In this document: one piece after another, positions 1 to 7,972 of the stretch
Layout of the letters: every line of letters starts with the position of its first letter
Numbering within the stretch: the first letter of the stretch is position 1
NCBI GenBank assembly: GCA_965243105.1
Contig: CBDEUC010000003.1
Span: 1,178,001-1,242,000 of the forward strand
Direction: 5' to 3'
Source: WLWS01 sp965243105
GTDB lineage: Bacteria > Pseudomonadota > Gammaproteobacteria > Eutrophobiales > Eutrophobiaceae
DNA: 64,000 nt
Made by a program: the position numbers and the translations under genes
The notes under the pieces: generated by a model
The model's database searches: none
Seen by the model: the letters and a program-made list of their open reading frames with translations, nothing else
What the model was told of the DNA's origin: nothing

Positions 1-594
1 GAAAGCTTCATGGTCATGCTGAATAACATCCGTGCCGCGACCATGGATGCAATCGATGCTGTAATGACTTGTTCACCAGACCATGTCATCCTTGGTATGT
101 CTGCCGAAGCTTTCTGGGATGGAACGGATGGAAGCAGCAAATTGAAAAAGGAGCTCGAAGAGAGAGCGGGTGTTGGCGTGACCATGGGTTCTGAAGCATG
201 TCTCGCTGCTCTGCAAACCTACGGTAATATTAAACGCCTTGGTGTGGTAACACCCTACATGCCTGTCGGTGACAGAAATGTGGAGAAATACTTTTCTGAT
301 TGCGGATATGACGTGGTTAATATCAAGGGGTTGAAGTGTAGTAGTCCACGCCTTATTGCACATGTTTCCAGGCAGGAATTACGTGATGCTGTAATCGAAG
401 TCGATGGCGAGAATATTGATGCCATCATACAGGCGGGAACCAATCTCGCCATGGCTGAGGTGGCCGCAATTGCTGAATTTTGGCTGGATAAACCGGTTAT
501 TGCTATTAATACCGCCACCTACTGGCATTCACTTCGCAGTAACGGAATAAGTGACAAAGTGCAGGGCTTCGGCAAGCTCCTTTCTGAGTATTAA
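1..594 (+). CDS. Asp/Glu racemase / arylmalonate decarboxylase / maleate isomerase family protein, 5'-truncated by the window edge
   Basis: The frame is open at base 1 (E-S-F before the first ATG at 10), so the gene begins outside the window. About 197 residues are present, against roughly 240 in the family. The C-terminal half carries the family signature of an AGTNL segment followed by a helix, the strand KPVIAIN and the TATYWHSLR-GI block, ending GFGKLL. Family members racemise, isomerise or decarboxylate small dicarboxylic acids with one or two cysteines. In this protein the position after the KPVIAIN strand is Thr, not Cys, and a Cys is seen in the MGSEAC segment, so the reaction cannot be assigned. 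It converges on the dehydrogenase pair next to it. The family call is fairly secure; the substrate is unknown. Confidence 0.7.
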   Translation, partial: ESFMVMLNNIRAATMDAIDAVMTCSPDHVILGMSAEAFWDGTDGSSKLKKELEERAGVGVTMGSEACLAALQTYGNIKRLGVVTPYMPVGDRNVEKYFSDCGYDVVNIKGLKCSSPRLIAHVSRQELRDAVIEVDGENIDAIIQAGTNLAMAEVAAIAEFWLDKPVIAINTATYWHSLRSNGISDKVQGFGKLLSEY

Positions 595-648
595 CGTTAT
601 TACGATTGAACCCAGGCGGTTGCTGCGATCAAGCAACACCGATCAATG

Positions 649-1632
649 TCACACTCCTGAACGTGGAATTTGATCGAGCTGGCCAAGCAAGGTGACAAAG
701 CGGGAAAGCCTTTCTTTTTGCCAGGCAGCAGCATCAATACTGCTAAAGTCATAATAGCCCTGCCCGGCACGAAGACCGGTTTTTCCTTCTGCCATCATCC
801 TGTCAACTGAGGCAGGGGGAACAAACGCTGGCGAATCCAGTGCCTTTGAAAGGTAATGCCCGGCATAGTAAGTGATATCCAGTCCGCCCCAGTCGATAAA
901 TTCCACGATGCCCATGGAAGCATAACGAGGACCGAAACCGTACTTGATGGCCTTATCAAGTTCTTCTGCGCTAACTACACCTTCCTCGATCATTCGACAG
1001 GCCTCGGCCATCAACAGTGACTGCAGGCGTGGAATGATATAACCCGGGCTGGCGGCACAGCGCACGGGCTGCTTGCCGATACTTTCAAACAGGTTCATGA
1101 CTTTCTCGACAACCTGCTCATTCGAATCGGGACCGGGACTGACTTCCACCAGTGGTATCAGGTAGGCCGGGTTGAGAAAATGCGTATTCAGAAATCTCGC
1201 CGGCGAATCCAGCTGTTGCTGTAGTTCCGCGACGGCCATGGTCGAGGTGGTCGAAGTAATGACAGCATCACTGCGCATGTGCTGGTTTAGCAGGGCCATC
1301 GCGCGATTTTTTGCCTCGCTTGTCTCCGGTACACCTTCGATAACGATGTCTGCGTTACCCAGCACCTTTTCCGCATCGGCAAGGCTCTTTATCTCAATGA
1401 GTGCGAGGGCTTTTTCCACCTGTGCAGCGGTCATCACCTCGAGGGAAACGAGGAACTCCATGTTGGTTCGAATTTCAGCCAGGGCATCCTGCTCCAGTTG
1501 TTTAAAACCTTCTTCGTCACGCTCCTTTATATCCAGCACGGTAACTTCGCGGCCAGCGTAGGCAAACATGTGCCCCAGCCCTCGACCCATCCTGCCTGCG
1601 CCGAGGGCAACAATACGATTAAATTCGGTCAT
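649..1632 (-). CDS. 3-hydroxyacyl-CoA dehydrogenase family protein
   Basis: This NAD-dependent dehydrogenase oxidises a 3-hydroxyacyl-CoA or a related 3-hydroxy acid in the cytoplasm. The N-terminus has the Rossmann motif GAGRMGRG (residues 11-18) followed by a beta-alpha-beta ending in an acidic residue (VLDIKERDE), which favours NAD. The catalytic His lies in NTHFLNPAYLIPLVEV, near residue 150, matching the family HFxNP...LVEV block. The C-terminal domain ends with GLRAGQGYYDF, the usual GxGxGFYxY-like close. The length of 327 residues fits single-domain 3-hydroxybutyryl-CoA or carnitine-dehydrogenase-like members. Its start overlaps the stop of the upstream opine-type dehydrogenase by 4 bp, so the two are translationally coupled. 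A role in amino-acid-like or hydroxy-acid catabolism is inferred from that pairing. Confidence 0.85.
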   Translation of the reverse strand: MTEFNRIVALGAGRMGRGLGHMFAYAGREVTVLDIKERDEEGFKQLEQDALAEIRTNMEFLVSLEVMTAAQVEKALALIEIKSLADAEKVLGNADIVIEGVPETSEAKNRAMALLNQHMRSDAVITSTTSTMAVAELQQQLDSPARFLNTHFLNPAYLIPLVEVSPGPDSNEQVVEKVMNLFESIGKQPVRCAASPGYIIPRLQSLLMAEACRMIEEGVVSAEELDKAIKYGFGPRYASMGIVEFIDWGGLDITYYAGHYLSKALDSPAFVPPASVDRMMAEGKTGLRAGQGYYDFSSIDAAAWQKERLSRFVTLLGQLDQIPRSGV

Positions 1633-2714
1633 CCAATACCCTCGTGAAGAAGGTGATGCAGGCCTGCCCTGTCCAGTTTATCGAGGCCAAGGTTTTTCAG
1701 GGTTCTCCCCGTTTCTCGGAAGTCGCGACCGTTAATGGCAGAACCTATGGCCAGGAATGCATGTAGCACCGGGGTATCCAGCTTCAGGTAATCTGCGCAG
1801 GATGCGAGAAATGCCAGGCCCAGTTCCACGTCCTCCAGCATGTAGCGGTGCGCAGTAAGGTCAATATCTTCACGCCAGTCACCGCTGTCGTGGATTTTCT
1901 CGTGGGCCGCATTGCCATACATCCACTCATCACGCTTGTCGTCATAGTGGTCTGCAAGTGGAAAGTGCGGCGCGCTGTATCCAAAGGCTTCCCTTATTGC
2001 GATACGCTCCTGGTCCATGACATCGGTTGTGCAACGTATGCTGGCCTGTGTGCCCTCGTTATGAATATCCCATTTTTCAAAATGCTCCATGGGCCCGGCA
2101 TTCATCATGATAAGCGGAGGATGAATAATCGGTCCGGCATTCATTAACGCACCACTCAAGGCATCTTCTATTCGCTCAATTGCCGGATAGGCCTGCTCCA
2201 GCAGCGGGAAAGCATATTCTGCATTTTTCGCCGGAAACACGCCGGTTGGCAGGCGTGTCGCGTAACCGCTGATGGCTACCAGGTTTGTATCGCGTTTCCT
2301 TGCCAGGTAAGGCAGCGTGCCTGTCTCTGCAAAGGTGACATCCGCCTGGTTGCCGGCTTCACGAGCGGCCTTTAAGAACAGGTAACTTCCAAAGGTACCC
2401 GGTGGCAGGAAAACAACCTGCCCGTCCTGCCAAAGACCAGCCGTTAAGCCGGCCAGTGATTCATGCACTGTCGCCGGCAGTGGAATCACTACCACCTGAG
2501 CATGTGCAATTGCACTGGCGATATCGTCGGTGACAAGGGATATTTCCACGTCACGCTCACCTTCCCTGTCAAGAACTCGAATACTCTTTTTCTCCATGAG
2601 TTCTTTCAATGCTTCCCTGTCTCGTCGCCAAAGGGCAACTTCGTGCCCCTGTTCGGTCAGGCTCACGGCTGCCGCATAACAACCGTGCCCTCCTCCAAGT
2701 ACTGTTATATTCAT
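1629..2714 (-). CDS. NAD/NADP octopine/nopaline (opine) dehydrogenase family protein
   Basis: Opine dehydrogenases reductively join, or oxidatively split, an amino acid and a 2-oxo acid. The N-terminus reads MNITVLGGGHGCYAAA, a GxGxxG-type dinucleotide fold, followed by VALWRRD. The central block GPIIHPPLIMMNAGPMEHF, near residues 195-213, matches the octopine/nopaline family centre with its conserved His, Asn and Gly. The C-terminal helical domain contains HRYMLEDVELGLAF, also typical. The length of 361 residues is normal. It is the first gene of a two-gene operon with the 3-hydroxyacyl-CoA dehydrogenase (4-bp overlap). About 167 bp separate it from the divergent polyphosphate kinase gene. 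The opine substrate cannot be read from the sequence. Confidence 0.85.
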   Translation of the reverse strand: MNITVLGGGHGCYAAAVSLTEQGHEVALWRRDREALKELMEKKSIRVLDREGERDVEISLVTDDIASAIAHAQVVVIPLPATVHESLAGLTAGLWQDGQVVFLPPGTFGSYLFLKAAREAGNQADVTFAETGTLPYLARKRDTNLVAISGYATRLPTGVFPAKNAEYAFPLLEQAYPAIERIEDALSGALMNAGPIIHPPLIMMNAGPMEHFEKWDIHNEGTQASIRCTTDVMDQERIAIREAFGYSAPHFPLADHYDDKRDEWMYGNAAHEKIHDSGDWREDIDLTAHRYMLEDVELGLAFLASCADYLKLDTPVLHAFLAIGSAINGRDFRETGRTLKNLGLDKLDRAGLHHLLHEGIG

Positions 2715-2881
2715 TTCTGGTCTTCTTCGGGCAAAAACATCAATATTGAATGATATTTCGAAGAAAGCAACCTGCCCTGTAGCTGGTGACTGGATACACT
2801 CACATTGTGCCTTCGCAATAGCAGGAACTGATCGAGATCAAGGCAAACACGCAGTTTGGGTCTATAGTTTAAAGAAAGAAA

Positions 2882-3778
2882 ATGAAAAAACCGGGGACCA
2901 GGAAAATGGCACCAAAAAAGAGCGACAAGAAATCAAGAGAAAGCAGGGAAATAGTCGATGCGTACCATGAAAATGATCCTCGGCTGAGGGGAGAAAAAGA
3001 GGACAAGCTGGACAAGGGTTTTTACGAGAAAGAACTTTTCCGCCTGCAGGTGGAGCTGGTCAAGCTGCAGGAATGGGTCAAGGAAAAAGGTTTGAAGATA
3101 GTTGTTATCTTTGAGGGACGTGATGCTGCAGGTAAAGGTGGCGTCATAAAACGCATTGTTGAGCATTTAAATCCCCGCGTCTGTCGTATCGTGGCATTAC
3201 CAGCACCAACTGAGAGAGAGAAAACCCAGTGGTATTTTCAGCGTTACGTGGAACACCTTCCAGCCGCAGGGGAGATCGCACTGTTTGACCGAAGCTGGTA
3301 CAACCGTGCCGGCGTGGAAAAAGTCATGGGCTTTTGCACTGATGAAGAGCACCAGGAGTTCCTGCGCTTTTGTCCTGAATTTGAAGGTGCGCTGGTTCGT
3401 TCCGGGACCATACTCATCAAGTACTGGTTCTCGGTCAGTAACGTGGAACAGGAAAGACGTTTCAAGGCACGTGCAAAAGAGCGCCACAAGTACTGGAAGC
3501 TGAGCCCGATGGACATGGAATCACGCTCAAGATGGGTTGAGTATTCAAAGTGCAAGGATGAAATGTTCTTTCACACGGATATTCCACAGGCGCCCTGGTA
3601 CGTCGTGCCTTCAGATGACAAGCAGCGGGCACGACTGAACTGTATTTCCCACCTGCTAAGCCTGATCCCCTACGAGGACCTGAATCCCACGGTTCCCGAG
3701 CTTCCGCCACTCAAGGATGATAAGAAATACAAGCGTTCAGCCATGCATAACCAGACCTTTGTGCCCAAGAGATATTAG
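2882..3778 (+). CDS. ppk2: Polyphosphate kinase 2 (PPK2 family)
   Basis: PPK2 enzymes move phosphate between inorganic polyphosphate and nucleotides, usually making NTP or NDP from polyphosphate. The P-loop is FEGRDAAGKGG (near residue 80), the lid region is TEREKTQWYFQRY, and the Walker B segment is LFDRSWYNRAGVE; all three are PPK2 hallmarks. Single-domain length (298 aa) and the basic N-terminal tail fit class I/III. The ATG at 2882 is used here; a second ATG at 2906 (MAPKKSD) has a comparable AGGA-like site just upstream and could be the true start. The gene stands alone. It fits the phosphate theme of this window (PhoX and phytase lie 45-50 kb downstream). Confidence 0.92.
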   Translation: MKKPGTRKMAPKKSDKKSRESREIVDAYHENDPRLRGEKEDKLDKGFYEKELFRLQVELVKLQEWVKEKGLKIVVIFEGRDAAGKGGVIKRIVEHLNPRVCRIVALPAPTEREKTQWYFQRYVEHLPAAGEIALFDRSWYNRAGVEKVMGFCTDEEHQEFLRFCPEFEGALVRSGTILIKYWFSVSNVEQERRFKARAKERHKYWKLSPMDMESRSRWVEYSKCKDEMFFHTDIPQAPWYVVPSDDKQRARLNCISHLLSLIPYEDLNPTVPELPPLKDDKKYKRSAMHNQTFVPKRY

Positions 3779-3784
3779 CCCCGA

Positions 3785-3816
3785 CGGCTTTACCTGGTTT
3801 TTTAGCCGGTTTTTTT
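3785..3816 (+). terminator. Possible intrinsic terminator of the PPK2 gene
   Basis: CGGCT (3785-3789) pairs with AGCCG (3804-3808) across a 14-base loop and is followed by GG and seven T residues. The stem is short, so this is a modest candidate. It lies just after the PPK2 stop codon, where a terminator is expected. Confidence 0.4.
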
Positions 3817-3900
3817 GCACTTTTTGTCAACCATCTTGCGAAGACCCGTGTATAAATAGCCAGTAACAATCAAAATTGCTTAATTAAGTGGGGACCAACA

Positions 3901-5007
3901 TTGAAACTGATCAAGAAAATCCTGGCATACGGCACGGCGCTGGTGCTTATCGCGCTTGGCGTTTTTGCCGTAGTCCTGAGCTATACAAGCGACTGTGAAC
4001 CCGGAGTGAAGCCTGTGCAGGGAACGGAAACCATGAAAGCGGTGGTGGCGCGCTGTTATGGTGGACCGGAAGTGCTTTCCTACGAGGACATTGCAAAGCC
4101 CGTACCTGCCGATAATGAAGTGCTTGTACGTGTGCATGCAGCTGCCCTTAACCCACTCGACTACCATTATATGCGTGGTGTTCCCTATATTATCCGCATG
4201 TTCGCAGGCATCGGGAAACCTGGAGATATCAAGGTTGGCGTTGACTATGCCGGCACCGTGGAATCCGTGGGAAAAGACGTCACGCGCTTTAAACCCGGTG
4301 ATGAAGTATTTGGTGGCAGGAGTGGTGCACTGGGCGAATACCTGGTGGTACCCGAAGAAAAGGGTATCACTATCAAACCTGGCAACGTCAGCTTCGAGGA
4401 AGCGGCTACGGTCGCCATTGCGGGTGTGACTGCGCTGCAGGCCGTGAGGGACAAGGGCCAGGTTAATGAAGGTGACGCGGTACTGGTCAACGGTGCATCC
4501 GGTGGCGTGGGTACCTTTGCGGTGCAGATTGCAAAGGCTTACGGTGCGAGCGTGGATGGAGTCTGCAGCGGTCGTAATGTGGACATGGTGAAATCCATAG
4601 GTGCCGACCATGTCTTCAACTACAAGAAAGAAAACTTTACCGAAAGTGGCAAGCAGTATGACCTGATGATTGACATGGTGGGAAACCACTCGTTCGGTGA
4701 TCTCAATCGCGTGCTCAAATCCGAAGCGAGTATGGTCATGGTAGGAGGGCCCAAGGGGCCATGGATAAAACCCTTTATTCGCCCCACCTGGGCTCGCATT
4801 GTGTCCCTGTTTATCGACCAGACTTACATCGGCCTGCTGGCCGAAATCAGGCAGGATGCGCTGGCGGACCTTGCCGGCTTGATGGAATCGGGAAAGATAC
4901 GACCCGTCATCGATCGCCGCTATTCCCTTGCCGAGGCGGCGGACGCCATGACCTACCAGGAAACCGGCAGGGCACGGGGCAAGGTTGTCGTCACGATACT
5001 GGAATAG
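3901..5007 (+). CDS. Membrane-anchored zinc-independent MDR oxidoreductase (quinone oxidoreductase-like)
   Basis: This is a medium-chain dehydrogenase/reductase of the NADPH:quinone reductase branch. Residues 1-28 form a basic segment followed by a hydrophobic helix, so the protein is probably anchored in the inner membrane with the enzyme on one face. The MDR fold follows: MKAVVARCYGGPEVL..., a GVDYAGTVESVG block, and the NADP-binding segment GASGGVGTFAVQIAK. Zn-ligand cysteines of alcohol dehydrogenases are absent. The C-terminus (GRARGKVVVTI) is typical of the family. The only start that keeps the anchor is TTG at 3901, placed after a GTGGGGACC stretch; an internal ATG at 4033 would give a soluble enzyme starting MKAVVA. 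The anchor is the unusual element. The substrate is unknown. Confidence 0.8.
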   Translation: MKLIKKILAYGTALVLIALGVFAVVLSYTSDCEPGVKPVQGTETMKAVVARCYGGPEVLSYEDIAKPVPADNEVLVRVHAAALNPLDYHYMRGVPYIIRMFAGIGKPGDIKVGVDYAGTVESVGKDVTRFKPGDEVFGGRSGALGEYLVVPEEKGITIKPGNVSFEEAATVAIAGVTALQAVRDKGQVNEGDAVLVNGASGGVGTFAVQIAKAYGASVDGVCSGRNVDMVKSIGADHVFNYKKENFTESGKQYDLMIDMVGNHSFGDLNRVLKSEASMVMVGGPKGPWIKPFIRPTWARIVSLFIDQTYIGLLAEIRQDALADLAGLMESGKIRPVIDRRYSLAEAADAMTYQETGRARGKVVVTILE

Positions 5008-5105
5008 TGTGAAAAGTGTCCTGGGCGCGTCGGTAAGCTTTACACTTTCACAAACCATTCAGAATGGAATTTCTCTAGCTCATTGTTCTAATTGATATTA
5101 TTTTT

Positions 5106-5123
5106 CTGGTACGGGAATTGCTT
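5106..5123 (+). promoter_or_regulatory. Sigma-54 (-24/-12) promoter for the PEP-CTERM gene
   Basis: CTGGTACGGGAATTGCTT matches the sigma-54 consensus TGGCACG-N4-TTGCW with one change in the -24 box. The invariant GG (5108-5109) and GC (5120-5121) are exactly 10 bases apart. Transcription would start near 5133, about 48 bases before the ATG at 5181. PEP-CTERM genes are known to sit behind sigma-54 sites in several Proteobacteria, which supports the call. Confidence 0.75.
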
Positions 5124-5180
5124 TTTACCCTGAATCGGTTAATTGGACGACAAATGGATTAAAAACAAGAGGTAGAGATA

Positions 5181-5918
5181 ATGAGAATTTTATTACCTGT
5201 AATTGCAATGGTGCTTGGACTATCCATGCAATCAGCCCTGGCAACACCACTTCACGACGATACCTACTACCTGCAAAACGCCGGTAGTGGTCATAATCGT
5301 GGTATCTGGACCAATGTAGGTTCCTTTACCACCGTCTCTGGCAGCTTCGCTGTCAGCGGCACCTCGGCACTCTTCGAAGGCAACGTCTATCGAAGTGCCC
5401 TTGGTGGAGGTCTGACCTGGTCAATTGGCCTGGATCACAGGTGCACCAGTGAAGTGGCAGATGCAGGTGGTAACTATGTTGCGATACTCAACAACGGATC
5501 CGGACCTGGTGGTTGTGACGGTATGATAAACCAGAAGACCGGTGGATCGGTCAGTGGTGCCGATGCCCACGGAGAAACCTGGGATTTCTGGGATTGGCAG
5601 GAACCATCAACACCTTACCAGCTGACTGGGTATGATTCCCTGGCAGGCCTGGTAATCAATGTTTCGCAGGCTCCAACCAGCGGTTCAAAGCCATTTCGCG
5701 TTGGTGTCGGCGCAAACTGGGATGATGCTGACCTGCTCGGTGCTTCCGGATGGATCAACATCATCAGTATTGATGACTCCGGTTGCAGCACCCAGGCCTG
5801 TATTGACTTCAACCCGGGTTCAGCGGACTTTAATTTCCAGTTTGTACCTGAACCGGCAACGCTGGCCCTGATGGGTCTTGGCCTGCTCGGGTTCGGAAGC
5901 ATACGCCGTCGTAGCTAG
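5181..5918 (+). CDS. PEP-CTERM sorting domain-containing secreted protein
   Basis: The protein has an N-terminal signal peptide (MRILLPVIAMVLGLSMQSALA) and a C-terminal PEP-CTERM tail: the VPEPAT motif, a hydrophobic helix and the basic end RRRS. Such tails are processed by an exosortase during export, often in organisms that make exopolysaccharide. The 200-residue middle part is rich in Gly, Ser, Asn and Asp, with several Cys, and shows no recognised enzymatic motif. A good ribosome-binding site (GAGGTAGAGATA) precedes ATG 5181. A sigma-54 promoter lies upstream and a strong terminator downstream, so it is a single-gene transcript. No exosortase gene is in this window. The surface or matrix role is inferred from the sorting tail only. 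Confidence 0.93.
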   Translation: MRILLPVIAMVLGLSMQSALATPLHDDTYYLQNAGSGHNRGIWTNVGSFTTVSGSFAVSGTSALFEGNVYRSALGGGLTWSIGLDHRCTSEVADAGGNYVAILNNGSGPGGCDGMINQKTGGSVSGADAHGETWDFWDWQEPSTPYQLTGYDSLAGLVINVSQAPTSGSKPFRVGVGANWDDADLLGASGWINIISIDDSGCSTQACIDFNPGSADFNFQFVPEPATLALMGLGLLGFGSIRRRS

Positions 5919-5940
5919 CGTAAGCTGAGGGTAGTAAATG

Positions 5941-5976
5941 ACGCCGGTTGGCCTGCCAGGCTGCCGGCGTTTTTTT
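5941..5976 (+). terminator. Rho-independent terminator of the PEP-CTERM gene
   Basis: ACGCCGG (5941-5947) pairs with CCGGCGT (5964-5970), with a nested GCCTG/CAGGC pairing inside, followed by six T residues. It lies 22 bases after the stop codon. Confidence 0.9.
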
Positions 5977-6010
5977 ATGCCTGCTTCCAGTTACATTCGC
6001 TGTTTGCAGG

Positions 6011-6038
6011 CATGAAGAAGTCAAAAAATATCTTCATG
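6011..6038. repeat. Inverted repeat between the PEP-CTERM gene and the structured RNA region
   Basis: CATGAAGA (6011-6018) and TCTTCATG (6031-6038) form a perfect 8-bp inverted repeat around an A-rich 12-base loop. There is no T-run, so it is not an obvious terminator. It could be an operator or part of an RNA leader. Confidence 0.4.
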
Positions 6039-6194
6039 ATCTTGAAGACCACCACGATTCCAGCGGCCTGTTTTTATAGTGTGAACAGGGGTGAAATGGG
6101 AGCATTTTGATTATTTTCACATGTCACAACATTTACACATTTTATCCACAGGGTTATGCCTCGACGGCCAAAACAGGCTTTGGAATACTGTCTC

Positions 6195-6642
6195 CACGGT
6201 TACGGAATAGCGCATTCCACGGTAACCAGGCCCCGATTGGCCGGGGTTGAAGGGTCACAAGCCAGGAGTGACCAACGGGCAGGGGAAAACTGCTGGGCCA
6301 GTGGACTCGAAAGGGTCAGCTGGAGAACCGGGTAAATCTTTGAAGATTCGTCTTCAGGAGGTACACGGGGAAGCAGGAGGAAGCTGTTCGAACGCGTAGA
6401 GACAAAGACCGGTTTGTCGATGCGGGTGGACGTCACCAAGCGTCATTAAACAAATAAATGGGGGCCTCGAGGCTTCCAGGTCGGCGTAAGCAGGAAGGTG
6501 ATTGTGCGTAAGCACAGTGACAGTCCAGCCGAAGGCCGAGCCAGCGGGCAAGTAGTGTAGGTGAGTCAAATCACTGAAGCGACGAGTCGGCAAGGCTAAA
6601 CAGGGGGGATGAGATCTTCGGATGTCATCCCCTTCTTTTTTT
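6195..6642 (+). ncRNA. Candidate large structured noncoding RNA, family not recognised
   Basis: No frame here has a credible start, ribosome-binding site or protein motif, but plus-strand hairpins follow one another closely. GGTTAC/GTAACC lies at 6198-6227 with a nested GGAAT/ATTCC. CCCCG/CGGGG lies at 6231-6246 and GGTCAC/GTGACC at 6253-6273. TGAAGA-TTCG-TCTTCA at 6341-6356 has a UUCG tetraloop, and TGTGC-GTAA-GCACA at 6503-6516 has a GNRA tetraloop. Smaller stems such as GCCT/AGGC lie between, and a strong terminator closes the unit at 6605-6642. Loops are purine-rich, as in large ribozyme-like or ornate RNAs. It does not show the RNase P, tmRNA, 6S or SRP RNA signatures, nor a clear group I or II intron core. 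The 5' end is a guess and no convincing promoter was found. Confidence 0.6.
6605..6642 (+). terminator. Rho-independent terminator closing the structured RNA
   Basis: GGGGATGA (6605-6612) pairs with TCATCCCC (6625-6632); the inner ATC-TTCG-GAT closes on a UUCG loop, and the tail is TTCTTTTTTT. It ends 24 bases short of the stop codon of the convergent DUF6152 gene. Confidence 0.9.
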
Positions 6643-6666
6643 GAGGCCCCTGAATATTGTCCTCGC

Positions 6667-7062
6667 CTAGCGTGCCTTGAAACCTTCGAGTGGATTAAAT
6701 TCCTTGCCATCCTCCAGGCGTGTCGCCTTTAACCAGTAAGCTGCTGTGCGACCGTCCCGGATTGGGCGTCCCGTTATGGTGATTCGTGTACCCGGTTTAA
6801 AGTCACTCTTCTTTATTCCTGCACGAAGTAATGTGCTGGGTCCTTCCGCTTCAAAACCCCAGTTCACTTTTTTACCGTCTTCACCCGTAACCGTGACGAT
6901 CAGCCATGAATGTGGATTTGTATATTGAAATTGCTTGACCACCCCGGTCACTGTCACAGTTTTTTCCTTGTCAAACATCGTGCTTGAATGATGAGCCACG
7001 CCTGCAAGAGGGCCCAGGGTGATCATTAAGGTAGTGATAAACAACAAGACATATTTTTTCAT
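6667..7062 (-). CDS. DUF6152 family secreted protein
   Basis: A signal peptide (MKKYVLLFITTLMITLGPLAGVA) is followed by HHSSTMFDKEKTVTVTGVV, the start of the DUF6152 domain. The rest matches its pattern: TNPHSWLIVTV, a W-FEAEGPSTLLRAGI segment, KPGTRITITGRPIRDGR and a KA-RLEDGKEF end. The mature protein is about 108 residues, probably a small periplasmic beta-barrel. The family has no known function. It is followed by a minus-strand secreted protein gene and lies near a divergent pair of DUF6644-like membrane proteins; these families often occur together, which suggests one envelope system. Confidence 0.85.
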   Translation of the reverse strand: MKKYVLLFITTLMITLGPLAGVAHHSSTMFDKEKTVTVTGVVKQFQYTNPHSWLIVTVTGEDGKKVNWGFEAEGPSTLLRAGIKKSDFKPGTRITITGRPIRDGRTAAYWLKATRLEDGKEFNPLEGFKAR

Positions 7063-7090
7063 GGATGCTTTCCTCTCTTACTTGTCTTTC

Positions 7091-7972
7091 CTACAGGTTA
7101 TCGAAATCAAAGTCCCTGTGCTCTGAGCCACCTACATCGGTTTCGATAACATCGTTGTTCTGGTTACCCTTACAGGCCCAGTGAGTTATTCGTAGTATCT
7201 TGTCGTCATTGCTGAGCCTGGTGTAACTCTGCCGTGTATACCATGGTTCCAGCAGCGCCGGTGGGTCGTAAATCCAGACGTGGGCAACCAGGGTGCGCTC
7301 ATCTACTTTCTCCCATATTTCAACGCCTTCCACCTGTTCGCTGTAATACCCCTGGCTTCGTTCATACATATGTGCCATTAGCTGGTTTGTGTGCGTGATA
7401 AGACGGTGTCCATCCCATACTCCAATTGAATCTCCGTTTTCTGTTGGAAAACGATAGTCTTCCGGCAAGTGACCCCGCCCATCTGTATAAATACGCCTCA
7501 CGCTATTGAACGCTTCTGCAATCATCGTGGTCTGGTTTGGTGTAACGATGAATTCCCGCATGAATGGCATATCAAGCCAACGGGGATAACCGGGTGGAAT
7601 ACACTGGCTAAGAGGATCGTATTCAATATTGTTCCTCCTGTCTTCCATGGTCTTCAACAGGCGGGCATGGTATTCGGGGGTAAACTTCGCGCCGGGCAGT
7701 TCGCCTACCGGTGGGCCATCCGGGTCAAACTGCAGGCCTCCTTTTGTCCTGCCATATACTCCCTCCCAGTCCGGCATGTTGTTCCAGGCCAGTTTCCTTC
7801 CGCCCCCCGCCTGCTCCACCAGTGCCGCGTATAGCGCCTCGGCACTATCATGCTGCAAGCCCAGCTCAATCATTTTTTTCCGTTCAGATATTGCTGCGTC
7901 TTCAGCAGAAACCGGGGTAAACACCAGGCATGAAAACAGGAAATACAGGGAAACGGACTTGATTAAATTCAT
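7091..7972 (-). CDS. Secreted protein of unknown function, companion of DUF6152
   Basis: The start at 7972 gives MNLIKSVSLYFLFSCLVFTPVSA, a clean signal peptide; in-frame ATGs at 7981 and 8017 would only add residues before it. The mature part of about 270 residues has no catalytic motif that can be named. It contains DGRGHLPEDYRFPTENGDSIGVWDGHRL, which resembles the widespread secreted family with a GxWEGDTLVVDT block, followed by a DPPALLEPWYTR segment like the DP...PW stretch of that family. That family is commonly found beside DUF6152 genes, in line with the 28-bp gap here. The protein is probably periplasmic. Its biochemical role is unknown. Confidence 0.65.
   Translation of the reverse strand: MNLIKSVSLYFLFSCLVFTPVSAEDAAISERKKMIELGLQHDSAEALYAALVEQAGGGRKLAWNNMPDWEGVYGRTKGGLQFDPDGPPVGELPGAKFTPEYHARLLKTMEDRRNNIEYDPLSQCIPPGYPRWLDMPFMREFIVTPNQTTMIAEAFNSVRRIYTDGRGHLPEDYRFPTENGDSIGVWDGHRLITHTNQLMAHMYERSQGYYSEQVEGVEIWEKVDERTLVAHVWIYDPPALLEPWYTRQSYTRLSNDDKILRITHWACKGNQNNDVIETDVGGSEHRDFDFDNL

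Noticed and set aside
614..638. Hairpin with GTTGCT/AGCAAC after the first gene
   Set aside because: Six-bp stem without a T-run; could be a terminator but too weak to list.
3880..5058. A 392-residue minus-strand open frame
   Set aside because: It is entirely antisense to the quinone oxidoreductase, which has a clear fold; the length is a by-product of codon use.
6142..6150. TTATCCACA, a perfect DnaA box
   Set aside because: A single 9-mer is expected by chance in 64 kb; no cluster, AT-rich unwinding element or replication gene lies near.
6354..6710. A 118-residue open frame on the minus strand within the structured RNA region
   Set aside because: It runs through several strong plus-strand hairpins and a terminator, lacks a ribosome-binding site and a recognised motif, and overlaps the DUF6152 gene end.
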